17,257 nt of DNA. It comes from Dictyocoela muelleri. Lineage: Eukaryota > Microsporidia. The notes under the pieces are model-generated. The model saw only the letters and a list, made by a program, of their open reading frames with translations. It did no database searches and was not told the origin of the DNA. Made by a program: the position numbers and the translations under genes. Shown piece by piece: positions 1 to 8,468 of the stretch. Position 1 is the first letter of the stretch; each line of letters starts with the position of its first letter. The stretch spans positions 1 to 17,257 of the forward strand of contig SDVU01000212.1 of the NCBI GenBank assembly GCA_016256075.1, written 5' to 3'.

Positions 1-114
1 TAAAAATTAAATTTTGTAATAAAAATTAAATTTTGTAATAAAAATTAAATTTTGTAATAAAAATTAAATTTTGTAATAAAAATTAAATTTTGTAATAAAA
101 ATTAAATTTTGTAA
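1..114. repeat. 19-bp minisatellite array, six units
   Basis: Six consecutive, essentially identical copies of a 19-bp unit (TAAAAATTAAATTTTGTAA) run from the window edge, so the array may extend further left. The same unit, with GAGAT or GAAAT in place of GTAAT, recurs at 431-562, 1628-1664 and 2343-2443. No function is evident. The perfect identity here suggests recent amplification compared with the other blocks. Confidence 0.95.
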
Positions 115-430
115 TTGTCATATAACCTTGCGATTAATGACAAAGACAAGTGTTATTGGACTATCATTTCCCCTCTGAATCACTGCACATAAATTTCATT
201 CCATTTTATTCAAAACCTATAAAAGAAAATTAATTTAAAAACCCATATGGATATGGATGCAAGACAACAATCAAGAAAAGGTGCAGGAAGGTGGAATAAC
301 GGTCATAACAACGGCCATGGTAACATAAATGAAACTTTATGGCACAGAGGCAAGACCCTCTACAATTCCAATAAAAACATTTACTTACAACATTTACGTT
401 TCCATCGTTTTACCACTGGTAGATACGACA
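115..430. other. Unique segment between two 19-bp arrays
   Basis: This 316-bp stretch is less AT-biased than its flanks and sits between two blocks of the same minisatellite. It holds one short open frame (247-456), treated separately, and I recognise nothing else in it. It may be a scrap of old single-copy DNA or an insertion into the array. Confidence 0.5.
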
Positions 431-456
431 GTAATAAAAACCAAATTTTGAGATAA
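247..456 (+). CDS. Doubtful small ORF, 69 residues, unknown
   Basis: The frame opens with ATG right after AACCCAT; a C-rich triplet close to the start codon is a known feature of microsporidian genes. The product is Asn-, His-, Arg- and Gly-rich (for example GRWNNGHNNGHGNIN) with no membrane segment or known motif. Its last residues and its stop are supplied by the 19-bp minisatellite, so if there was a real gene here it has been cut by the repeat. I do not recognise it. A chance ORF is at least as likely as a gene. Confidence 0.15.
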   Translation: MDMDARQQSRKGAGRWNNGHNNGHGNINETLWHRGKTLYNSNKNIYLQHLRFHRFTTGRYDSNKNQILR

Positions 457-562
457 AAATTAAATTTTGAGATAAAAATTAAATTTTGAGATAAAAATTA
501 AATTTTGAGATAAAAATTAAATTTTGAAATAAAAAATTGTCTGGAATAAAAATTAAATTTTG
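431..562. repeat. 19-bp minisatellite, GAGAT variant, interrupted left flank of Merlin element
   Basis: About five units of the same 19-bp family as 1-114, here mostly with GAGAT, then degrading through GAAATAAAAAATTGTCTGG. The last partial unit ends in AAATTTTG exactly where the Merlin terminal repeat begins, which identifies the array as the insertion target. Confidence 0.85.
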
Positions 563-595
563 GGTACTTCTCCATTTGTGGTGCCAAATAAAAGA
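563..595 (+). repeat. Left terminal inverted repeat of Merlin element
   Basis: Reverse complement of 1588-1620 with six mismatches in 33 positions. The outermost bases are GG. Transposase would bind here. Confidence 0.8.
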
Positions 596-639
596 AACTT
601 TATTGACCCTAAAAAAGTAGAAAAGCACGGAAAATTTTC

Positions 640-1545
640 GGTTTTAACCATGATCTTTTTAGAACTTTAGAGTCGTGTAAGGATGCTTTTATTGATTTAG
701 AAATTGTTGAGAAGTATATTTTTTTTGCATTAAGTGTGAAAAAAATCTTGCTTGTTAATATCTAAAGAGAAAGAGTATACTAGGCTACTTTACTGGTGTA
801 GTAATAAAAGTTGTATAAATAGGAAGAGGCTTTTAACTAAAAAATGTTTACTTTTAATGAATATCTCATTCTTGTTTATTGTATATACCTTCGATTAGAT
901 TATATGCAATATAAATATTATAGGATGCGCCAATGATACTATTATTAACGCAAAAAAAATATTGTGTAGATATGGATAAAAAAGAATAAGAAAAAGGTTA
1001 TTGTTAGAAAGACCATGAGAGATCATACAAGCAGAAGAGATAGCTTTATGTAGGATAGTGTCATAAAGTCTTCTACTTCTGCTGGAAAAAACACAAACAA
1101 TACGGTATGGATACTGGGAATTGTAGATCAAGATGATTAAAGTTCTTTTTTATGTTAAAATAATTACTAAAAGATCATCAGAAACAATTATAATATCCTT
1201 ATAAGGTAAAATAGGGGTGGGTTCAGTTATACACACTAATTGTAATATGAGTTATACTAGTGTATCTAAAATTCCTGGTTGTAAACATCGTTTGGTTAAA
1301 CATAGTGAGGGGTTCAAAGCATTGGATGAACTCACACTAATAATATTGGGAATCTTTGGTCTATAATGAAAAGTGAAATGACTAAACAACATGGTTTTAA
1401 CCGCTCAAATATAGATGAGTGGCTTGGAGAGTTACATACAGACATTTTTTTTGAGAAGTGAATCTATAGAGGACACTTACGAAATGTTTACATCGATTTG
1501 TAAGGAAATTTTATTTGAATATAAGTTTTATTGTTATTTTACCTT
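640..1545 (+). pseudogene. Merlin-family transposase, inactivated
   Basis: Pieces in different frames follow the order of a Merlin/IS1595 transposase. An N-terminal zinc ribbon is visible at about 720-850 (CIKC, then CSNKSC about 20 residues on). A strand segment ending IVDQD at about 1118-1135 supplies the first catalytic Asp. VIHTN near 1221-1235 replaces the usual second Asp with Asn. VKHSEGFKALD at about 1290 is followed by THTNNIGNLW at 1330-1359, where family members have Glu or another catalytic residue in NNIE and this copy has Gly. The C-terminal helix region continues with EWLGEL and SIEDTYEMF to about 1545. Several frame changes and stops separate the pieces and two of three catalytic positions are substituted, so it is dead. 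The small ORF at 1415-1642 is the tail of this gene running into the right terminal repeat. Confidence 0.75.
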
Positions 1546-1587
1546 TTTTTTCTTAAAATTTATAAATTTTTATTCCCAAAGATGGGG

Positions 1588-1620
1588 TCTTGTGTTTGGA
1601 ACCACGAATGTAGAAGCACC
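1588..1620 (-). repeat. Right terminal inverted repeat of Merlin element
   Basis: Pairs with 563-595 in inverted orientation, including the block CCACGAATGTAGAAGCACC, the counterpart of GGT(A/G)CTTCT on the left. It is followed directly by TTATTTTG, the probable target duplicate, and by minisatellite sequence. Confidence 0.8.
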
Positions 1621-1627
1621 TTATTTT

Positions 1628-1664
1628 GTAATTAAAATGTAATTTTGAAATAAAAATTAAATTA
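1628..1664. repeat. Remnant of the 19-bp minisatellite right of the Merlin element
   Basis: Roughly two degenerate units (GTAATTAAAATGTAATTTTG, then AAATAAAAATTAAATT). They continue the array that was split by the transposon. Confidence 0.7.
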
Positions 1665-2038
1665 AGAGGTCAGAGTACGTATAGACCCTCAATCTAATAT
1701 TATTAATATTAGTAAAAAAGCCTGAGAGAAAAGATTAAAAAAAGAAAGTTTAAGTTTAATAAATGCATATCTAAGAATTTGAATATATAATTTATCACCT
1801 AAATTTATTATTATCGTGACTTTACTAAGTATATTTCATTTTTTCTTACCATCGGGCCATTAGGAGAATATAAATAATCGCCGACTAATTAGTTTCAATA
1901 ATTTGAGTGTGAACTCCCGTAAATGATCTACAAAATTTTCAGATTGATTTACATTTTCATGATCCTATACATTATTATAAACTTAAGAATATTCTTAAAA
2001 CAAACAGTTACACACTTGTGTTAAAATATCTTTTTATA
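1665..2038. other. No gene recognised
   Basis: AT-rich DNA without a coding frame of note, clear repeat or RNA fold. It lies between the right minisatellite remnant and a foldback element. Confidence 0.5.
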
Positions 2039-2343
2039 GTCTTAAAGTACGAATATACACCCATTTGAGCGACTTTATTTTCAATTTTGCCACCCCCGTT
2101 TTAAATGTCGGAGGGTAAAATTATTTTTAAAAAATAAGCAAAATCATTAACAAAAGATACAATTATTAACAATAACACCACACACCTAATGTGTGTGATG
2201 TTATTGTTAATAATTGTATCTTTTGTTAATGATTTTGCTTATTTTTTGAAAATATTTTTACGCTCCGACATTTAAAACGGGGGGGGGGGTGACAAAATTG
2301 AAAATAAAGTCCCTCAAATGGGTGTATATTCGTGCTTTGAGCC
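2039..2343. mobile_element. Foldback / MITE-like palindrome, ~147-bp arms
   Basis: Left arm 2039-2185 and right arm 2191-2343 are reverse complements over nearly their full length, separated by only five bases (CTAAT). The outer part contains CGAATATACACCCATTTGAG and its complement, and the inner part runs through AACAATAACA(C/T)CACACAC. Arms differ by scattered changes and by the length of a C/G run (5 C in the left arm, about 10 G in the right). No coding capacity is present, so any mobilisation would need a transposase from elsewhere. No target duplication is certain, so the superfamily is unassigned. Confidence 0.75.
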
Positions 2344-2443
2344 AAATTTTGAAATAAAAATAAAATTCTGAAATAAAAATTAAATTCTGAAATAAAAATT
2401 AAATTGTAATAAAAATTAAATTTGTATCAAAAATTAAACTGTG
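2343..2443. repeat. 19-bp minisatellite, diverged block
   Basis: About five units (GAAATAAAAATTAAATTCT and variants) immediately after the foldback element. It is the most degenerate of the four blocks of this family. Confidence 0.8.
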
Positions 2444-2624
2444 AAATCTAGATATTTTCAAGCTCTAAAAAAGCTTTTTATGTTTAAAAATATCAAGATT
2501 ACTGTAAGTGTTCCGTTCAGCATTGTTAGATTTGTAACTATTGCTGGCGGCCATAAATGTTTGGTCATTAAGATTAGATTGACCTTTATTAATAAAAGCT
2601 TTTGATGTAAACTTTTTATTATTC
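2444..2624. other. Short unique segment, no gene supported
   Basis: A frame of 62 residues can be read on the minus strand (2653-2465). It starts inside the arm of the neighbouring palindrome and resembles nothing I know, so I leave it uncalled. Confidence 0.4.
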
Positions 2625-2824
2625 TTAAATGTCATGTCCATTATTACTCGCATATATTTATAGCTTTAAATGATTAATTAAATCATTATTAATCAATAAT
2701 GATTAATTAAATAATATTTGTGAAACAAATATTATTTCAATAATATAATTAACATTATTATTGTATAATTCTAATTAATAGCTATAAATATGATGCGAGT
2801 AATAATTATAATTAAGACATTTAA
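2625..2824. mobile_element. Second foldback / MITE-like palindrome, ~200 bp
   Basis: The whole segment is an imperfect palindrome. The outer ends TTAAATGTC / GACATTTAA are perfect, the internal block ATTATTACTCGCAT pairs with ATGCGAGTAATAAT, and the centre is a perfect 11-bp stem (2710-2720 with 2726-2736) around the loop TGAAA. It is non-coding and unrelated in sequence to the palindrome at 2039-2343. The TTAA at both ends could be part of the ends or of a target site. Confidence 0.65.
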
Positions 2825-2867
2825 ACAATGTCGGCACACCTATCCAACAATTACAATGTTCAATTTT

Positions 2868-2906
2868 AATTTTTATTTGTAATTTTTATTTGTAATTTTT
2901 ATTTGT
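2868..2906. repeat. 13-bp tandem repeat, three units
   Basis: AATTTTTATTTGT occurs three times in perfect tandem, followed by a broken fourth copy. It lies in the AT-rich spacer (2825-3094) upstream of the host gene, which otherwise shows nothing. Confidence 0.85.
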
Positions 2907-3103
2907 AATTATTATCATTTAACAGCGTTTTTTAATTGAAATTTATAATTTTAAATATAAATTTAAAATATTTTTTTTATGATTTCAAAAATTACATAAC
3001 TAAAAAATTTAATTTTTTCGGTCAAATTGGAATTTGGTCATATACGACAAACCATTTATTTCTATTTTTAGAAGCAGCTTCCTTTTATGGTTAATTGATA
3101 AAA

Positions 3104-3111
3104 TATAAAAG
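3104..3111 (+). promoter_or_regulatory. Possible TATA-like box
   Basis: TATAAAAG lies 20 bp before the chosen ATG at 3131. Microsporidian transcripts are known to have very short leaders, so a box this close would fit such an organism. In DNA this AT-rich the match could be chance. Confidence 0.3.
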
Positions 3112-3130
3112 AAAACTTTATTTTAAATCC

Positions 3131-5314
3131 ATGCAAGTTTTAAATTTCAAATTTTCCAGAATTTTTTATATTTCGCAAATATATTTAGCTCAAATCCTGA
3201 CAGCTTCGAAATACCCACAAGATGAAGATTATGAAAAGAAGAAGAAATTTAAGTATAAATGTCAATGCATATTAGCAAACTTCAACAACCTTGTTGGTAA
3301 TGTGCTGTTTTTGAATAATACAATTAATACAGGGAATGCTATTTCTGATAAGCGAGGGATAATAGGAAAGTTAAATGGGCATACATTAATTTTGAATGAT
3401 ATAAACACCTGGACACGTCTTCCTTATTTTGATATATCCGAATCTATTCGAAGCGATACTCATACATTATTTCTATTTCATTTTAACAATAAAAAATATA
3501 AATTACAATTATCAGAAATATCAGTGGACAGTTTTTTCTGTGGAAATATAAATATTAATGAAATTATTATGGATGAAATATTTATCGAACCAAATTATAC
3601 TCAAGATTACCCAGGCAATCAATTAGTAAGTGATTTATATATTGATAAGGAGAAGTATATAGCAAATTTAAGAATGATATTACGTCAAATATTAAGATTT
3701 CAAAATTCAAATTATACATCCACTGAAATATTAACCTCAAACTATTCAAATAAACAGTTACACGAACCTGAACAATTTGGAATTTACAAAGACATTAACA
3801 ATCAATATGAAAGAGCTGGCTATATGAGTAATTTTTTATATACTGATTATACACAATCAAATATTTTTGGTGAAAGGGCTATACAACAAATATGTCCTTC
3901 AAACATGGTCAGTCCTTTATCTTCAGATAATAATCGCGATATATTTTTTAACCAAGCTAGAGATAATGATCCTCAAAGTTCAAATTTAGAAACTAATATG
4001 CCTGAAAGTAATCCTAAATTTAGGCAACCCAATCTTTTTTTTCAATCCAACGATCCCGAAATATATCCTGAATTTCAGTCTGCTCCAACTATGAACTTCA
4101 ATAGCCAGAATCAATTTTCTAAACCAGCCAATAGTTGCGCATCAAACACATTTGAATTTGATCGAAATGATCTTCTTCAAATACCAACGCCTAGTCTCTT
4201 TCATTCTTCAAAACCAAGTCCAAGTACCGATTTAATTCCACAATGTGATCTATTAGGTTCTTCGTTTGATCATAGACCTTTTTCCAATCTTATGACAGTA
4301 GATCCATCGATAGAAGAAATTAATGAAAAACGATGTGAAGACAGTCATGAATCGCTGGAGACCCCCATAGTACGTTTTCAAGAGAGAGAAACAACAAATT
4401 CGAATATTCGACCTGGAGCAATAGAACTTTCTGAAATATTCTTGACGAATCCAATTAATGACCAGCCTTCCAATTTATTAGGAAATTTAAGAAATGATGC
4501 AGTCAGACCTAAAAAATCGTTTGGAATAAATGTCATGGCAAAAAATTCAAATAGTTGTCGTGCTGATCTAACTAAAGGTAAAGAATTAGTCGATAGAAAA
4601 AAGCAATCTGTAAGATTGAATCAAGAATTAAGTTCTAAGCCAGGGTCTTCTTCAGGGATAATAAACATGTCGCAAAACGCTTTTGGAAGCGAAGAAACTA
4701 ATTTATCGAATTATATTACAAAAATGCAACCTGGTATTAGTGATATTAGGAAAAAACTACCCTTCATTATTGATATAACTGACAATGAGCAACCAATAAA
4801 GAGTAATTTATCTATACAACCCGAAAGAAATTCTGCTGAATTTATTGGAATTGAAATAAAAGACTTTATCAATGATATGAATAATTATAAAAAATTTGAA
4901 AACTTGAAAGTAATAAGTAATCATTTATCGCAGATAACAAAAAGAGCAAAAAGAAATCAATCTTCTGGAAATTTGCAGCAAAAAAGATTAGGATGCGACA
5001 AAAAAAAAATTGCGAGTCATCAAATCCTTATGGAAAGAATGAATACAATTATTTCTTCGTTGGATTTGATAAAAGTAATATTTTATAATTTTGAAAATTA
5101 TGTATACGAAAAAGAATTTTATTGGAGTAAAACTCAAACAAAATACGATGATTTTGTTTCATCCTGTGAAAATTTTATTGCTCATTCATCTACCAATTAT
5201 ACTGAAAATCAAGAAGATATAAACTCATTGAATATTGTCTATGGTTTTTTAAATGCGGTAGTTAGTGCCTTTTTTCGTATCTATATGGATATACGTATTG
5301 GTAACGGGCTTTAG
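3131..5314 (+). CDS. Intact hypothetical protein, 727 residues, Ser/Asn-rich middle
   Basis: This is the only long undamaged reading frame in the window and the only convincing host gene. The open frame reaches further up to a TTG at 3095, but the first ATG is at 3131; an upstream out-of-frame ATG at 3087 stops after three codons. Residues 1-25 (basic, then IYLAQILTA) could be a signal peptide or a membrane-anchoring start, though only weakly hydrophobic. Residues 30-190 look folded (mixed hydrophobic stretches, Cys pair in KCQCIL, the segment NGHTLILNDINTWTRLPYF). Residues 195-565 are Ser-, Asn-, Gln- and Pro-rich and probably disordered. Residues 565-727 look mostly helical (LMERMNTIISSLDLIKVI, later FLNAVVSAFFRIYMDIRI). 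No catalytic or binding motif is recognised. Many Asn-X-Ser/Thr sites would matter only if it is secreted. It has no introns and no visible frame damage although everything around it is decayed, which argues it is under selection. The function is unknown to me. Confidence 0.85.
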   Translation: MQVLNFKFSRIFYISQIYLAQILTASKYPQDEDYEKKKKFKYKCQCILANFNNLVGNVLFLNNTINTGNAISDKRGIIGKLNGHTLILNDINTWTRLPYFDISESIRSDTHTLFLFHFNNKKYKLQLSEISVDSFFCGNININEIIMDEIFIEPNYTQDYPGNQLVSDLYIDKEKYIANLRMILRQILRFQNSNYTSTEILTSNYSNKQLHEPEQFGIYKDINNQYERAGYMSNFLYTDYTQSNIFGERAIQQICPSNMVSPLSSDNNRDIFFNQARDNDPQSSNLETNMPESNPKFRQPNLFFQSNDPEIYPEFQSAPTMNFNSQNQFSKPANSCASNTFEFDRNDLLQIPTPSLFHSSKPSPSTDLIPQCDLLGSSFDHRPFSNLMTVDPSIEEINEKRCEDSHESLETPIVRFQERETTNSNIRPGAIELSEIFLTNPINDQPSNLLGNLRNDAVRPKKSFGINVMAKNSNSCRADLTKGKELVDRKKQSVRLNQELSSKPGSSSGIINMSQNAFGSEETNLSNYITKMQPGISDIRKKLPFIIDITDNEQPIKSNLSIQPERNSAEFIGIEIKDFINDMNNYKKFENLKVISNHLSQITKRAKRNQSSGNLQQKRLGCDKKKIASHQILMERMNTIISSLDLIKVIFYNFENYVYEKEFYWSKTQTKYDDFVSSCENFIAHSSTNYTENQEDINSLNIVYGFLNAVVSAFFRIYMDIRIGNGL

Positions 5315-5473
5315 AAAATGCGGCTAATGAATTTTAAACATGAATTTAATTTACATTAAAAATCTTCGTTAACTCATTTTAATTTCAATATTAATTAAAA
5401 TTTATTTTTATATTTAAAGGTTTTGCAATTAGTGTGAGGGTTCTCTAGTGTGGAGGGTTACAGGGTTTTTCAA
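5315..5473. other. Gene 3' flank and degenerate repeat edge
   Basis: AT-rich 3' flank of the host gene without a clear polyadenylation signal. From about 5425 GCAATTAGTGTGAGGGTTCT looks like a diverged first unit of the 22-bp array that follows. Confidence 0.4.
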
Positions 5474-5627
5474 TTAGTGAGAGCGCTCTTTGCAGTTAGT
5501 GAGAGTGCTCTTTTCAGTTAGTGAGAGCGCTCTTTTCAGTTAGTGAGAGCGCTCTTTGTAGTTAGTGAGAGCGTTCTTTTCAGTTAGTGAGAGCGCTCTT
5601 TGTAGTTAGTGAGAGTGCTCTCATGAA
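5474..5627 (+). repeat. 22-bp tandem array with a palindrome in each unit, seven units
   Basis: TTAGTGAGAG begins at 5474, 5496, 5518, 5540, 5562, 5584 and 5606, an exact 22-bp period. Most units contain the self-complementary decamer AGAGCGCTCT, some with T or G changes. The linker alternates TTTTCAG, TTTGCAG and TTTGTAG. Related units occur at 11896-11992 and 12788-12826 in the same orientation and at 16047-16268 inverted. There the core is mostly GCGATC rather than GCGCTC, so this block has homogenised separately. Confidence 0.95.
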
Positions 5628-5710
5628 AGATCAAAATGAAAACGAAAGTTAAAAAAAATTTAAAACCCATAAAAAATGCCTCTCATGCTTAAGAGAACAC
5701 GTCTGAGAGC

Positions 5711-8460
5711 ATGGTTGAGATGAAGAAGTCATCGGAGAGAGGGATCATCAACTGTCCGCCCTCCTCCACCACAGTAATACCACTTATAGACAAAAGTGAT
5801 GCCTCCATTGCAAAATCAAATCAAAAATTGATTGATTCGTGTGAGATGAATTTGATTTTGAAATCAAAATCAATGATTTCAAGAATGATTTACTCACCAC
5901 TTAGCAATAAAAGTGATGCCTCAGCTGCAGTTTTCAGTAAAATAAGAATGAAAATGCCTGAGATGAATATCAAAAAGAGTACCGCAATGAAGCGAAGAGT
6001 TCGAACAGAGATGTCGGCCTACGTGATCGAATACCTCAAGAGGAATAAATTTTGAGATGCCTGTCTAAAGAGGGAAGAGGTGATAGAAGGTGGAGCAGGG
6101 GCTTAGTGATAAGGAAGTCGCCCGTCTCCAAGTCGTCTCCACGACCAGTTCTCAAGTCCGGTGATGACAAAAGCAATAATGGCGTCGCATGCCTGCTGGC
6201 AAAATTTTTATGATGTAAGACCGGATCAAGTGATAAGGACACTAACGCCGTCCTCCCTGTACGCCCACCGGCTTACGTTATCGATGAGGCACTCGAGTGG
6301 AAACTCTCTTATCCCACAAAGATCGTGGCGGAGAAAGCAAAGGAGTTTCACCCCAAAACAATGGGTCTAGCTTCAAGAGGAAGTGAAACAAGGGTGTAAA
6401 GGCAGCGCTAAGGGGTGGCAGACGCCGCCCTGTTTATAGGAAAGGTAAGTTTGCTAACAAATGTCTTAAATATTCACTGAGAGTTGAGAAAGGTCGCGGA
6501 GAAAGTTGTAAAATTATTAGCTCAGTCACTGCGGCGGATCGAGATCCCCGTGGACGCAAACCAGGAATAGCACAAGTAAAAAGCGTGTGTGAGAGTCCCA
6601 TAAACAGTCTTCAAAATAGTAAGGTGTGCCCGGCAAGGAGAAGAATATCTGTCACTGACTCCGACAGAGTGGCTTCGAAGAATTGTGATAAACTGCGCTA
6701 CGAAATGATCCGAAGGAGGTGATCGTATTGTTAAATCCCAAGGCGCAGAGGAGAGCCAAGGGGTGCAGAACTTCAGAGTGTCGAAGATTAACACACCTAC
6801 CTCTGCCAAGTCTTCCAAGCGCATCCGGTCTAGCCGTTCAGGAGCGAGGTAAGATTCCTGTTAGCCCTAGCAGTTCTATGGCAGACTGTAATCCTTTTTT
6901 ACTTATTTTAGGTGAGACCAATGGAATTTATCATGTCGCCTGGTGTGGAGGGCTTAAAACCCTCTAAAATCGGAAAGAAGAGTAGATAACCTGTAAATTC
7001 TCTCTGTTTGGACGATATATCACAGGCTGCAAAGGCCTGCAGCGTAGACGAAATTCCACTGAGCGCTGAAAATTCCGAGTTGAGGTCACTGATGATGATT
7101 TTGACTCGGGAATTCCGAAGCATTCGCGTGTAAGTAGGCTGTCTGACCCATATCCTTGCCTCTGGAAAGTAAGATAACCAGTGCAAGTCCGAAACTTCCC
7201 ATGTGCATGCGACAGGGAAGGTTATGGTCTACAAGGCAGAACCTAGGATCGGAGGTTCGCACCAGGCAAAGAGTCACAAAGTCTCAGTCATGCCCAAAAT
7301 GACTAGGTACAGTGACTGGAGAAAGAAGCCGAAGACTCATCCTCTTCTGGAAAGCGATCCATGCCGACTGAAAAGGTTTAGTAGAGTGTCAAAGCTACTG
7401 AGGTCGAGTTCTCGACGCAAAGAACTGGCCATACTGTCGCAAGCAAGAGGAATACCCGCTTTCTTTCTCTGCAAATAAGGTTGGCAAGCAGAAGCTGCCT
7501 ATTTCACAAGCAAAGGCACATAAAAAAACTTTAAGGTGCCAAGAAACAATGGCAGGAAGGTTTCCCAGAAATGGAACCAGAATATAAAAAATTATGTGAA
7601 GATTTTCATTTCGCAATGTATGAAAGTCTTGGCTGGTGCTACAATTTTCAAGGTTACCATGGTCAATCTTGTATACTTTGACATCCTAAAGGAAAACAAG
7701 CCCGGTCACTTCTGAGCAGTTCTTAAAGCAGAAACATGTACCTGTCAAAGGTTATACACTTAGGTTTATTGGAAGGAGACTACGTAGAAATCCTAACCAA
7801 AGAGACTGTCTGACGCAAGATTCAGGCTTTCCCGTGCTCTTTCGACAGAGTTTTCGTATCTTTGGGACACCATATGAAGAATCCAATGATGAGATTAGAA
7901 GGAACATGTGAAAGCCCTGAAGGATAGGCTCGCTTCGGCGATAACCTATCACTTCGCACCTGCATCAGTCAAAAGGTTCGGGAAAATAGTTGGAAGAGTG
8001 GATTCTGCTAAGCCCGAGACTTTTTTCCGATCTTATTTATGATGATTGCTACAAAGTAGATAGCTCTGGAGTCATTATTGGCTCCAGGGATCTATAATGA
8101 ATCCATCGGTGGGCTCTAGTACCTATGCTATCTCGCCGTACAAGACCCACCATAGGAACATATCTAAACATGGAGAAAAGGTTGTGAGACTTGGCCTGTG
8201 AAAACCATCCAGTTTATCTACAAAGTCAGTGTGTTGTTTGTTCTCTGGAATACCTTTCGTCTTCCTTAACGTTCGAAGAGTGAGGCAAAGAAACAATGAC
8301 AGGAGCTTCGACTTATATGTTGGCTTCCCAAGTACTTTAGTTATAATGTGGCAATGATCAGGACGATCAACAAAGTGGGTGTTCATGTCAAGCTCTTTAC
8401 TAAAGTGCGTGAGAAGTCTGGAAACATCTTATCATCTGATAGGCCATGTCTCATACAGAC
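5711..8460 (+). pseudogene. LINE 5' coding region (ORF1 and N-terminal part), inactivated
   Basis: Opens with a 114-residue frame (5711-6055) rich in Lys, Ser and Met (ATG after GAGAGC). It contains two IDKSDAS / NKSDAS echoes, each about 20 codons from polar low-complexity sequence, and ends AYVIEYLKRNKF. Downstream frames change every 100-300 bp: AYVIDEALEWKLSYPTKIV (about 6275-6335), PRGRKPGIAQVKSV (about 6550), LDDISQAAKACSVDEIPLS (about 7010-7065), and a Lys/Ser-rich stretch at 7203-7478. I see no convincing zinc knuckle or coiled coil. Position before the endonuclease suggests a nucleic-acid-binding ORF1 or an N-terminal extension, but this is inference. The opposite-strand ORFs here are shadows. 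Confidence 0.5.
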
Positions 8461-8468
8461 TCAAAGCA

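Larger units (their letters stand above)
563..1620 (+). mobile_element. Decayed Merlin (IS1595-like) DNA transposon with terminal inverted repeats
   Basis: The ends form imperfect terminal inverted repeats, 563-595 against 1588-1620, matching at 27 of 33 positions by my count and starting with GGT(A/G)CTTCT. They are flanked by AAATTTTG (555-562) and TTATTTTG (1621-1628), 6 of 8 identical, consistent with the 8-9 bp target duplications known for Merlin. The interior encodes a broken transposase in the direction of the + strand with a zinc ribbon followed by a DDE-type core. At about 1.06 kb the element has a normal length for the superfamily. It lies inside the 19-bp minisatellite. It cannot encode its own transposition now. 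Confidence 0.8.

Noticed and set aside
895-1131. Minus-strand ORF of 78 residues
   Set aside because: It lies antisense to the Merlin transposase remnant and shows no motif.
2465-2653. Minus-strand ORF of 62 residues
   Set aside because: It begins inside a palindrome arm, is low-complexity Asn/Lys-rich and has no recognisable feature.
3095-3130. Longer version of the host protein starting at TTG 3095 (739 residues)
   Set aside because: TTG starts are not expected in a eukaryote; the first in-frame ATG is 3131 and has a TATA-like box just before it.
5474-5627. CRISPR array
   Set aside because: The units are directly contiguous with no unique spacers, and the genome looks eukaryotic.
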